Of a DNA stretch of 64,000 nt, positions 8,560-16,124 are shown piece by piece; position 1 is the stretch's first letter, and the number at the start of each line of letters is the position of its first letter. The stretch is from contig JAJDWB010000002.1 in assembly GCA_022825855.1 (NCBI GenBank), forward strand, positions 1 to 64,000. Direction: 5' to 3'. The translations under genes and the position numbers were made by a program. The notes under the pieces are model-generated. The model did not search any database and was not told the origin of the DNA. It saw nothing but the letters and a program-made list of their open reading frames with translations. Origin of the DNA: Dehalococcoidia bacterium. Its GTDB lineage: Bacteria; Chloroflexota; Dehalococcoidia; Bin125.

Positions 8560-8569
8560 GAGACAGCCC

Positions 8570-9892
8570 ATGCCGAACGCCTCTAGCAGTCAGCCCGCCG
8601 TCGAACCGACCATCGACGTGCTCGCCAACGGCCTGCGCGTCGTCGTGACGGCGATTCCGCACTCGCAGGCGGCGGTGCTGGCGGCGTACGTCGGCGTGGG
8701 ATCACGCGACGAGGCGCGCGAGACGCTGGGGCTGTCGCACTATCTCGAGCACATGTTGTTCAAGGGCACCGAGTCGCGGCCGGAGCCGACGGCGATCTCG
8801 GCCGCAATCGAGGGCGCGGGCGGATCCCTGAACGCGTTCACCTCGCGGGAGCTGACCTGCTACTGGAACCGCGTGCCGTTCGACCGGCTGCCGCTGGCGA
8901 TGGACGTGCTGGCCGACTCGGTGCGGCATTCCCTGCTGGCCGAGTCGGAGATTGAGCGCGAGCGGACCGTGATCTGCTCCGAGATTCGCCGCGCACACGA
9001 CCAGCCGGGACAGCGCGTGTCGCAACTGCTGACCCAGGCGACGTACGGCGAACAGCCGCTGGGCTGGGAGATCGCGGGCGACCTCGAGTCGGTCGGAGCG
9101 GTGACGCGCGAGCATCTGGCCGAGCACATCGAGACGTTCTACCGGCCGTCCAACATCGTGCTCTCGGTCGCCGGCAATGTCGAGCGGGAGCAGGTCGTCG
9201 AGCTGGCCGAGCGCCACTGGGGCGAGGGCTGGTCCGAACGCGCGGCGGAGGCTGCGCCCTCGCGGCCGTCGGCGCGGGATGCGATGTCAGAGGACCTGGC
9301 GCAGATCGAGGTTCGCGAACTTGAGCAGTGCAGTCTCGCGCTGGCGCTGCGCTCGATTCACCGGCTGGATCCTGATCGCTATGCGATGACGCTGATGAAC
9401 GAGGTGCTGGGCGGCGGGATGAGTTCCCGACTGTTTACCGAGATTCGTGAGAAGCGGGGATTGGCCTACTCGGTCGGCTCGCATCCGACGGCCTTCGCCG
9501 ACGCCGGCCATCTGTCGATCATGGCCGGCGTGACGGCGGAACACGTGCTGGAGACCGTCGACGTCGCCCTGGACGAGTTGCGCAAGCTGAGCGCGGAACC
9601 GGTCCAGGCCGAGGAGCTGGCGCGGGTGCGCGAGCACGCCGTGGGCTCGTTCCGGTTGGGACTGGACGCGGCGGCGAGCTGGTGCCACCGAGCCGGCGGG
9701 ATGCTGCTCTCGAACGGATTCATCGAGCCGGTCGAGGAGACGATCGCCGGATACGAGGCGGTCACGACCGCCGACATCCAGCGCGTCGCCCGGCGAGTGG
9801 TGCGCGAAGACAATCTCGCCGGCGCCGTCGTCGGTCCCTTCGAGCGCCAGGATGAACTGCTCGAGCGGATCGCCCGTTTCAGCCCCAACTGA
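8570..9892 (+). CDS. M16 family zinc metallopeptidase (processing-peptidase-like)
   Basis: 440 residues, one M16 unit of the mitochondrial processing peptidase/PqqL type. The inverted zinc motif HYLEH (His57, Glu60, His61) is followed 76 residues later by Glu138 in CSEIRR, the expected third ligand, so it should be catalytically active. The C-terminal half carries LGGGMSSRLFTEIREKRGLAYSVGS, the glycine-rich loop and RGLAY motif of the family. No signal peptide, so cytoplasmic. Other Chloroflexota and Gram-positive relatives act in processing or clearance of peptides; the substrate here is unknown. ATG 8570 is chosen because ATG 8555 sits inside the -10 element. Confidence 0.92.
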   Translation: MPNASSSQPAVEPTIDVLANGLRVVVTAIPHSQAAVLAAYVGVGSRDEARETLGLSHYLEHMLFKGTESRPEPTAISAAIEGAGGSLNAFTSRELTCYWNRVPFDRLPLAMDVLADSVRHSLLAESEIERERTVICSEIRRAHDQPGQRVSQLLTQATYGEQPLGWEIAGDLESVGAVTREHLAEHIETFYRPSNIVLSVAGNVEREQVVELAERHWGEGWSERAAEAAPSRPSARDAMSEDLAQIEVRELEQCSLALALRSIHRLDPDRYAMTLMNEVLGGGMSSRLFTEIREKRGLAYSVGSHPTAFADAGHLSIMAGVTAEHVLETVDVALDELRKLSAEPVQAEELARVREHAVGSFRLGLDAAASWCHRAGGMLLSNGFIEPVEETIAGYEAVTTADIQRVARRVVREDNLAGAVVGPFERQDELLERIARFSPN

Positions 9893-9915
9893 CGATTGCA
9901 GGATGGATCGCCGCC

Positions 9916-10617
9916 ATGGATGACGTCCGCGCGCTCCTCGCCGTGCTGCCCGACGCGCCGCTGCCGAGCGAGGCCGAGGTCGAGCAGGCCGACGCGCTGA
10001 TCGTCGTGTTCCCCCAGGACAAGAGCACATACGAGGCCGCCTCCGAGCGTGTCTCGGCCGCGATCCAGCTCGGTCCGCCGGTCTATGTCGTGATTCCGCC
10101 GATCGATTCCGGGCTGGCGCATACATACCTCCAGTCGGCACTGCAGCCCGGCGTGTACGGCGTCGCCGTGCAGACGGCGGCCAGCGTCGATCAGCTTCGC
10201 TACCTCGAGGGCGTGTTGGAGGAGCTGGAGATCCGCGCCGGCATCCGTCCCGGACTCACCGCGATGGCGGTGGGATTCCACGACCCGCGCTCGATCGACA
10301 TCATGTCCGACGCGCTCTCGGCGATGCGCGACTCCGCCGACCGGATGACCTGGATCGCCTTCGACCATGTCGAACTGGCCGCCTCGCTGGGCGTGCCGCC
10401 CGACAGTCCCACGGTCGCGGCCGCCGCCGCGCGAGTGGTGCTGACCGCGGCCGCATTCGATCTGCCCGTGGTCTACGGCTCGCCGCCCGACGCCGAGTAC
10501 GCGGCGTCGCTCGGCTTCCGCGGTTGCGCCACCGGCGATCCGGCGGACCTGGCCGGGCTCCAGGCAGTCTTCACGCGGCCGGAACCGGAGCAAGACGAGC
10601 AGGAGGAGGAATCGTAG
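9916..10617 (+). CDS. Degenerate HpcH/HpaI (CitE-like) TIM-barrel protein, probable pseudoenzyme
   Basis: 233 residues. Strand and helix pattern follows CitE-type lyases (PVYVVIPP, GVYGVAVQTAASVDQL, TWIAFDHVELAASLGV, then an AAAFDLPVVYG strand and LGFRGCATGDPADL). However, the hallmark acidic and basic residues are absent: there is no DLED segment, the usual PK is QT, and GG-E-D is replaced by AFDHVE. It is also shorter at the N-terminus. The stop codon overlaps the GTG start of the intact CitE-like gene, suggesting coupled translation and perhaps a heteromeric complex. The C-terminus is acidic (PEPEQDEQEEES). Confidence 0.6.
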   Translation: MDDVRALLAVLPDAPLPSEAEVEQADALIVVFPQDKSTYEAASERVSAAIQLGPPVYVVIPPIDSGLAHTYLQSALQPGVYGVAVQTAASVDQLRYLEGVLEELEIRAGIRPGLTAMAVGFHDPRSIDIMSDALSAMRDSADRMTWIAFDHVELAASLGVPPDSPTVAAAAARVVLTAAAFDLPVVYGSPPDAEYAASLGFRGCATGDPADLAGLQAVFTRPEPEQDEQEEES

Positions 10618-11507
10618 TGGCAGCCACCGTAATGCGATCGATGTTGTCGGTGCCGGGGATTCGCGAGCGCTTCATCGAGAAAGCGCGCGAGGCCGAGGCG
10701 GACGTGCTCTGCTTCGACCTCGAGGACTCCGTCGCCTGGGACGACAAGCCGGCGGCGCGGGCCCTGCTCTGCCGCGTCCTGCCCGACTTCCCCAAGCGCG
10801 GACGGCAGGTGTTCGTCCGCACCAACGGTTACGACACCGGATTGATCGAGCAGGAGCTGCACGCGATTACGCAGCCCTGGCTGGACGGCGTCAGCGTCTC
10901 CAAGATCGAGTGCGCCCGCGACATCCAGCGGATCGACGACTACCTCACCCTGCTCGAACGCGCGCGCGGCCTGCCCGACGGCCAGGTCAAGCTGGCCGCC
11001 TGGATCGAGAACGCGCACGCGGTCGCCAACGCCTATGAGATCTGCGCCGCCTCCCAGCGGCTGGTCGGCATCTGCGTCGGCGGCGAGGACTACGCGGTCA
11101 GCATCGGCGTCCGCCGGACCAAGGGCGGCGCCGAGCTGGAGCTGGCCCGCCGCGCCTCGGTCAATGCCGCGCATGCAGCCGGCATCGTCCCGCTCGACAC
11201 ACCCTGGACCGACATCCGCGATCCCGAGGGATACGAAGACGAACTGCGGCGGATGAAGGAGATCGGCTTCCAGGGCAAGTTCTGTATCCACCCCGATCAG
11301 CTCGGTCCGGCCAATCGCATGTTCACGCCGCCGGCCGAGGACGTCGACTGGGCCCGACGCGTCGTCGACGCCTACCAGGACGGCGTCGAGCACAACCTCG
11401 GCGCGGTCGCCCTCGACGGCCAGATGATCGACAAGCCCGTCCTCGAGCAGGCCGAGAATGTCCTCGCCTGGTCGGAGCAGATCGCCGCAATGGAGTCGGC
11501 TCGCTAG
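10617..11507 (+). CDS. HpcH/HpaI aldolase/citrate lyase family protein (CitE-like / malyl-CoA lyase-like)
   Basis: 296 residues of the CitE superfamily, which cleaves or forms beta-hydroxyacyl-CoA thioesters with Mg2+. Seen in order: RSMLSVPG, the metal-ligand region LCFDLEDSV, FVRTNGYDT, VSKIE, AAWIEN, CVGGEDYAVSIG and the C-terminal GKFCIHPDQL, all complete. Candidate reactions are malyl-CoA, methylmalyl-CoA or citramalyl-CoA cleavage. The start is GTG 10617, 6 bases after a strong AGGAGGAGGA, overlapping the stop of the degenerate paralogue (TAGTG). Its stop codon shares CTAG with the stop of the convergent oxygenase gene. Confidence 0.88.
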   Translation: MAATVMRSMLSVPGIRERFIEKAREAEADVLCFDLEDSVAWDDKPAARALLCRVLPDFPKRGRQVFVRTNGYDTGLIEQELHAITQPWLDGVSVSKIECARDIQRIDDYLTLLERARGLPDGQVKLAAWIENAHAVANAYEICAASQRLVGICVGGEDYAVSIGVRRTKGGAELELARRASVNAAHAAGIVPLDTPWTDIRDPEGYEDELRRMKEIGFQGKFCIHPDQLGPANRMFTPPAEDVDWARRVVDAYQDGVEHNLGAVALDGQMIDKPVLEQAENVLAWSEQIAAMESAR

Positions 11508-12697
11508 AGCGCGCCCTGGGGTTGGCGGCCGAGACGGAACGCGCCGGTTCGCTCATAGGCGCTGTCGGCGACGTAGATGTGCTGGCTGGCGACAATGATG
11601 TCGCGGAAGATTCGCTGCAGCGGGCTCTCGCGGAAGGCAGCCGCGCCGCCGCCGTGATGATGGCAGAAGCGCACCACGTCGACGCAGGCGTCGGTCACCC
11701 AGGCGACCATTGCCCGAATGCGAGCGTCGCGGGCGGGAGTGGTCGGCTCGCCGGCCTCGCGCCAGGCCATCGCCTCATCCAGCGTCGAGAGCGCATAGGC
11801 TCGCGCCGCCTCGTAGCGACTCGACATCTCGCCGAAGTCGCGCTGGAACGCGCCGCGATCGGCGACCGAGCCGCCCTGTCCGAAGCGGGTCCGATTGCCC
11901 AGCTCGCCGTTGAGTAGCTCCAGGGCGCGCCGCGCCGAACCCAGCGCGATGCCCGTGTGGCCGGGGCTGAGGAACGTGATCGTCGGGTTCTCGAACCACG
12001 GCCCGCCGCGCTCGGAGTGCGCGCCGCCGAACGGAGTCGTCCACTCCGGCTGGACGACGACGTCGTGCGCCTGGTAGTGGCAGCTACCGGTCCCTTCGAG
12101 GCCCATCACGTGCCAACTGTCCTCCACCACCAGCCGCGACTGCTCAACGACCGAGCCGACGATCGGCGGCAGCCCGTCTTCCGGGCCGGGTCGCGAGCCG
12201 TCCTCTTTGACCACGACCGAGTTGGCCAGCACCCAACCGCAATGGCGGATCCCGCTGGCAAAGGACCAGCGGCCGTTCAGCCGGAACGTCCCGTCGGGCA
12301 AGGCCGTCGCGATCCCTTCCGGATTGGCCGTGCCGGCGACGCGCGGAAAGCCGTTGCCGAAGACGGCGTCGAGACCGATCCCGTCGCGCAGGTGCGATCC
12401 GGCCAGGCCCGGCGTCTCCGCCTGGATCATCGCCACCCAGCCGCTGGAGACATCGACCGAGGCGAGCTGTTCGAACGCCTCGACCTGCGTGGCGGGGTGT
12501 ACATCGAATCCGCCGATCTCTCTGGGCGAGGCCATGGCGAAGAATCCGGCGCCCTCCAGCGCAGTCACCGACTCCGGGGCCAGCGTCCTCGCGGCGGCGG
12601 ACGCGTCGGCGTACTCGGCCAGCGTGGGACCCACGCCCTCCGCCCGCTCAATCCAGTCGGATCGTTCACGCTGCCGTTCAGGGCTGGTGCGGCTCAT
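11504..12697 (-). CDS. Acyl-CoA dehydrogenase-like flavin-dependent oxygenase (HsaA/DszC/HpaB-type), paralogue 1
   Basis: 397 residues with an acyl-CoA dehydrogenase fold, closer to group D flavin monooxygenases than to true dehydrogenases: it has SSGWVAMI, FRLNGRWSFASGI, DSWHVMGLEGTGSCHY and the C-terminal helical domain ending near DIIVASQHIYV, but no YEGT-type catalytic Glu segment. Such enzymes use reduced flavin from a partner reductase, which is not in this window. The ATG at 12697 is preferred because the longer form would overlap the retropepsin gene. It shares its fold and motif set with the genes at 13252 and 14472. Confidence 0.78.
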   Translation of the reverse strand: MSRTSPERQRERSDWIERAEGVGPTLAEYADASAAARTLAPESVTALEGAGFFAMASPREIGGFDVHPATQVEAFEQLASVDVSSGWVAMIQAETPGLAGSHLRDGIGLDAVFGNGFPRVAGTANPEGIATALPDGTFRLNGRWSFASGIRHCGWVLANSVVVKEDGSRPGPEDGLPPIVGSVVEQSRLVVEDSWHVMGLEGTGSCHYQAHDVVVQPEWTTPFGGAHSERGGPWFENPTITFLSPGHTGIALGSARRALELLNGELGNRTRFGQGGSVADRGAFQRDFGEMSSRYEAARAYALSTLDEAMAWREAGEPTTPARDARIRAMVAWVTDACVDVVRFCHHHGGGAAAFRESPLQRIFRDIIVASQHIYVADSAYERTGAFRLGRQPQGAL

Positions 12698-12743
12698 GAT
12701 CGTTCTCGGAGTCCTGTTCGCCGCTCGCTCAATGCGGCATTCG

Positions 12744-13208
12744 TCAGGCTTGACCGTCGCCAGATCCATTGGCTCCGTTGGCCTGATTGCGGATCACCGA
12801 GCGGCGGTGCAGTTGTTCGGCGAACGGATCGACGATCAGGCCCAGAGACTCCAGCAGCGTCAGCCCGATAATCGGGTCCTCCCCGTCCTCGCCGACGATG
12901 ACGCGACTGGGCGCAGAATCACCCATCAGCTCAAACTCTGCGCTGGCGACTAGTCGTCTCTGGCTCGATCCATCGAACAGATAGACCGTGGTGGCAGCGC
13001 GCGGCATGATGCCGATTGAGAGCAGCGCCGACTGCGGTACAACGCAACTCACCGCCCCGGTATCGACCAGGAATCTGGCCTCCCAGACCCGTTCGGGTTC
13101 GGCGGGATTGATGACCTTAGCCGGCACATAGGTTGCGCCCATCGGCGTGTCCTCCAGGAGTTGCGTCAATTGCGCCACGGTGTCGGGATTGGGAGCGATT
13201 CGCAGCAT
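12744..13208 (-). CDS. Retropepsin-like (clan AA) aspartyl protease-like protein
   Basis: 154 residues. The catalytic motif FLVDTGA (Asp49-Thr50-Gly51) is followed by SCVVPQSAL, then the flap region VYLFDGS and the C-terminal psi-loop signature PIIGLTLLESLGLIVDP, which is how single-domain bacterial clan AA proteases look; activity would require dimerisation. There is no signal peptide or membrane segment. GGAAGG precedes the ATG by about 8 bases. It sits between two oxygenase paralogues on the same strand, with no obvious functional link. Confidence 0.8.
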   Translation of the reverse strand: MLRIAPNPDTVAQLTQLLEDTPMGATYVPAKVINPAEPERVWEARFLVDTGAVSCVVPQSALLSIGIMPRAATTVYLFDGSSQRRLVASAEFELMGDSAPSRVIVGEDGEDPIIGLTLLESLGLIVDPFAEQLHRRSVIRNQANGANGSGDGQA

Positions 13209-13251
13209 GAGTGCATCCTTCCCATCGTCAACGGGAATTCCAGACTACCGA

Positions 13252-14427
13252 TTACAACCCGGGCCGCACCGGGATGCCGAGCTGGTGCTGACCGCGGCGG
13301 ATGTAGGCCGACTGCGTCTGGATCACGTGCTGGCTGACCGTTTGGATGTCGCGCAGCAGCCGCGCCAGCACGTTGTCGCTGTAGACCGCCGGTCCGCCGG
13401 CGTGCTCGTGGACCGTGCGCACCACGTCCTCGGCCGCCTGGTGCGCCCAGCGCAGCGCCGCGCGGGCGCGGTCGTCCATCCGCACGGCGGCGTCCAGCGA
13501 GTCGACCGGCGTGTTCAGCAGTTCGTCGAACAGATGGTGACCGTAGCCCTCCATCGCCTCCACCAGCGCGACGCAGCGTCCCAGATCGCCCTGGAAGTGC
13601 TGCTGCTCCGAGATCGAGGCTCGCTGCCCCGTGCGCGTGTGCGCCGTGGCCTGGGCCGTGATCTCCTCGACGGCGCGTTTGGCCACGCCGAGCGGGAATC
13701 CATAGCCGGCGGCGGTGAGAAACGTCACGGTCGGGCGGGCCAGCCAGCCGTCGCCGCGCAGGGGTGGACGCTCGAAGCCGGCCAGGCACATCTCGTCGGG
13801 CACGAAGACCTGCTCATAGCGGTAATGCGTCGAGCCCGTACCGCGCATCCCCATCGTGTGCCAGTTGTCCTCGACCAGGACATCCGTCTTCGGCGCCGCG
13901 GCGCACAGCAACGGCGGCGGTTTGCCCGGTTCCGGTTCCTGTCCGGTGATCCGCGACATCGAGAGCACGTAGTCCGAGTGGTGAATGCCCGAGGCCCAGC
14001 CCCAGCGTCCCGTCACCATCCAGCCGCCCTCGACCTGCTCGGCCTCGCCCTCCGGCGCGATCGAGCCGCTGGTCACCGGCCAGCGTTGGTCGGCGTCGGC
14101 GAAGATTCGCTCGACCGCGCTGTCGGGCAGGCGCGAGGCGAGCCAGGCCGACTCATGCGCGCCGATCAGGGCGCACCAGCCGGCGGAGGAATCGTGCGCG
14201 GTGATGTCGGCGATCACCTGCGTCTGCACTCGGGGATGCGCGTTGATCCCGCCCAGCTCCTCGGGCGAGCAGAGCTGGAAGGCGTCGACGCTGCGCAGCG
14301 CGGCCTCGGTCGCGGGCGAGAGTCGGCGCAACTCCTCGTTGGTCTGGGATTCCGCGCGCAGCGTGTCGCCGATCGCGGCAATCCGCTCGCGCCACTCGGC
14401 TCGCTGCTCCGCCAATGTGCTGGTCAT
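13252..14427 (-). CDS. Acyl-CoA dehydrogenase-like flavin-dependent oxygenase, paralogue 2
   Basis: 391 residues, same family as the gene at 14472 and more distantly the one at 11504. Key segments: SSAGWCALIGAHESAWLAS, GGWMVTGRWGWASGI, DNWHTMGMRGTGSTHYRYE and the tail DIQTVSQHVIQTQSAYIRRG. The start is ATG 14427 with GAGGGG five bases upstream; the open frame continues about 80 codons further but that part has no family similarity. As with its neighbours, function as a reduced-flavin-dependent hydroxylase is inferred, substrate unknown. Confidence 0.78.
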   Translation of the reverse strand: MTSTLAEQRAEWRERIAAIGDTLRAESQTNEELRRLSPATEAALRSVDAFQLCSPEELGGINAHPRVQTQVIADITAHDSSAGWCALIGAHESAWLASRLPDSAVERIFADADQRWPVTSGSIAPEGEAEQVEGGWMVTGRWGWASGIHHSDYVLSMSRITGQEPEPGKPPPLLCAAAPKTDVLVEDNWHTMGMRGTGSTHYRYEQVFVPDEMCLAGFERPPLRGDGWLARPTVTFLTAAGYGFPLGVAKRAVEEITAQATAHTRTGQRASISEQQHFQGDLGRCVALVEAMEGYGHHLFDELLNTPVDSLDAAVRMDDRARAALRWAHQAAEDVVRTVHEHAGGPAVYSDNVLARLLRDIQTVSQHVIQTQSAYIRRGQHQLGIPVRPGL

Positions 14428-14471
14428 CGATCCCCTCGCTCCGCTGGCTGCGTCTAGGGTACGCGCGGCGC

Positions 14472-15656
14472 TCAGATCCACGGCCCCACTTCCAGCCCCA
14501 GCCGGTGCCGGCCCAGACGGACGTAGGCGCTGTCTCCGGGCATGACGTGCTGCGACGAGGTCTGAATGTCGCGCAGCAGCCGCTGGATCAGGCTGGACTC
14601 GAACACGTCGGCGCCGCCCATGTGATCGTGGACGGTCCGCACGATCCGTTCGGTCGTCTGGTTGCACCAGCGATAGGCGGAGCGGGCTTGGTCGCCCAAG
14701 CGGACCGTCTGCGCCTCCGATTCAATCGGCGCGTCGTGGAGCAGTTCGCACAGGTGACGGCCATAGCCCTCGATCGCCTCGAGCATGGCCTGCGCCTCGC
14801 CGATGTCGTGCTGGACCCGCTCGCGATCGCCGATCGACCCTCGATAGGCGCGACGTTGACCCGCCGGCGCGTGGGCCGCAAACTCCTCCAGCGCCCGGCG
14901 GGCGATGCCCAGGCTGGTCGCGTACATCGCCGGGACGAGGAAGATTGGGTTGGGCCGCGTGACGAAGCCCTCGCCGCGCAGCGGCGGCAACTCAAGATTC
15001 TCCAGCTTCATCTCCTGCCGCACGAAGAGCTCGTCGAAGCGGTAGTGCGCCGAGCCCGTGCCGCGCATACCCAGCGTGTGCCAGGTGTCCTCGATCTCGA
15101 CATCCTCGCGTCGCGCGGCGACGGTCAGCGTCGGTCGCGGCTGGCCCGGCTCGGGCTCGTCGCCGGTCAGGAAACTCTGGATCAGGACGTAGTCGGCCGT
15201 ATGAATGCCGGACGCCCAGGCCGAGCGCGCATTGACGATCCAGCCGCCCTCAACCGGACGCGCCTCGCCGACGGGGGCCAGTCCGCCCGCAGCTACCGGA
15301 AGGCGCCAATCGCTCCGGTTCGGATTGAAGATCCGCCGGGCCGTGTCCTCCGGCAGCCGCGTGGCGAGCCAGGCCGACTCCTGGCAGCCGTTCATCAAGT
15401 TCCAGCCCGTCGAGGGATCGGCCGCCGAGACGGCCGCGACCGTCTCAAGCTGCGCCACCGGATGCAGGTCGGAGCCGCCCAGCTCGACCGGCGTGCAGAT
15501 CCCGAAGGCGTCGATCCCGTGCAGGGCCTCCATCGTCGCCGCCGACAGGTGCCGCAGTTGGTCGTTGCGGTCGGCTTCGGCGCGAACGATGGCGTCGATC
15601 GACTCGGCCCGCTCACGCCACTCGCGGCGTTGCTCCGACAATCCGCTCAGCGTCAT
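14472..15656 (-). CDS. Acyl-CoA dehydrogenase-like flavin-dependent oxygenase, paralogue 3
   Basis: 394 residues, the closest paralogue of the gene at 13252: STGWNLMNGCQESAWLATRLP, GGWIVNARSAWASGIHTADYV, DTWHTLGMRGTGSAHYRFDE, ending with QTSSQHVMPGDSAYVRLGRH. The start is ATG 15656 with GAGGGGAT just upstream, the same leader sequence type as paralogue 2. The three copies point to local duplication and divergence on a related set of substrates. It is the first gene of this minus-strand run; the 470-base region upstream separates it from the acyl-CoA dehydrogenase. Confidence 0.78.
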   Translation of the reverse strand: MTLSGLSEQRREWRERAESIDAIVRAEADRNDQLRHLSAATMEALHGIDAFGICTPVELGGSDLHPVAQLETVAAVSAADPSTGWNLMNGCQESAWLATRLPEDTARRIFNPNRSDWRLPVAAGGLAPVGEARPVEGGWIVNARSAWASGIHTADYVLIQSFLTGDEPEPGQPRPTLTVAARREDVEIEDTWHTLGMRGTGSAHYRFDELFVRQEMKLENLELPPLRGEGFVTRPNPIFLVPAMYATSLGIARRALEEFAAHAPAGQRRAYRGSIGDRERVQHDIGEAQAMLEAIEGYGRHLCELLHDAPIESEAQTVRLGDQARSAYRWCNQTTERIVRTVHDHMGGADVFESSLIQRLLRDIQTSSQHVMPGDSAYVRLGRHRLGLEVGPWI

Positions 15657-16080
15657 AATCCCCTCGCCCGGTTCGGAACGCACAGCCTACGGGGATTCGC
15701 TCGCTCAACTCACTGCCGGCGAGCCGGACCTGCCACCGTCGTCCCCGACACACGGCAACCGCGCCGACGAACATGGGTGCGAATACAATGGTGATGCCCG
15801 TCAACGACCGAAGCCCCGGGAGCGACTCATGAACCCCGCCAACCCTTCCAACACCAGCCGACCTCACTCAACCTGGCCCAACCCCTCTCACCCTGAGCTG
15901 ACCTCATCCCGACATAATCTGACCTGATCTGACCAAGTCTGACCAAATCTGACATCAACAATCATGAATCTCCAGCCCGCAACAGTAATCCCCCGCAATC
16001 CGCCCGCGGTGCCCCTCGAATTCCCCCCGCGCCGCCCGGATCGTCGACCGCGGCGGCGCCGGGCCGACAGTCTGGGAGGC
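15657..16080. other. Intergenic region between divergent acyl-CoA dehydrogenase-fold genes
   Basis: Roughly 420 bases between oxygenase paralogue 3 (minus) and the acyl-CoA dehydrogenase (plus). No gene with normal codon bias was found; a 32-codon ORF from ATG 15830 is Pro/Ser/Asn-rich and probably spurious. It contains a 10-bp-period tandem repeat (15911-15955), and beyond 16080 a candidate operator-promoter for the dehydrogenase. It must carry promoters in both directions. Confidence 0.6.
15911..15955. repeat. Tandem repeat, 10-bp unit, about four copies
   Basis: Successive 10-mers GACATAATCT, GACCTGATCT, GACCAAGTCT, GACCAAATCT and a partial GACAT. The core AATCTGACC recurs every 10 bases, that is once per helical turn, as in the unrelated repeat at 5411-5440. 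It is AT-richer than the surrounding DNA and sits in a divergent promoter region. Confidence 0.75.
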
Positions 16081-16095
16081 GGTCATAGACTGACC
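16081..16095 (+). promoter_or_regulatory. Candidate operator overlapping a -10 element
   Basis: GGTCATAGACTGACC is an inverted repeat, GGTCA-N5-TGACC. It contains TAGACT (16086-16091), a plausible -10 element that would start transcription about 27 bases before the acyl-CoA dehydrogenase ATG. A palindrome centred on the -10 is the classic position for a repressor site; the regulator is not identified. Confidence 0.4.
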
Positions 16096-16124
16096 GCAGC
16101 GAACGGTTCGGCAGGAGGTTGAGC

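Noticed and set aside
8555-8569. ATG 8555 as start of the M16 peptidase
   Set aside because: The ATG is inside the TATGCT -10 element, so it would not be in the transcript; ATG 8570 is preferred.
15830-15928. 32-codon ORF after a GGGAG
   Set aside because: Pro/Asn/Ser/His-rich with poor third-position GC and no recognisable feature; likely chance.
16119-16124. TTG 16119 as start of acyl-CoA dehydrogenase
   Set aside because: It abuts the AGGAGG itself; ATG 16125 has the right spacing.
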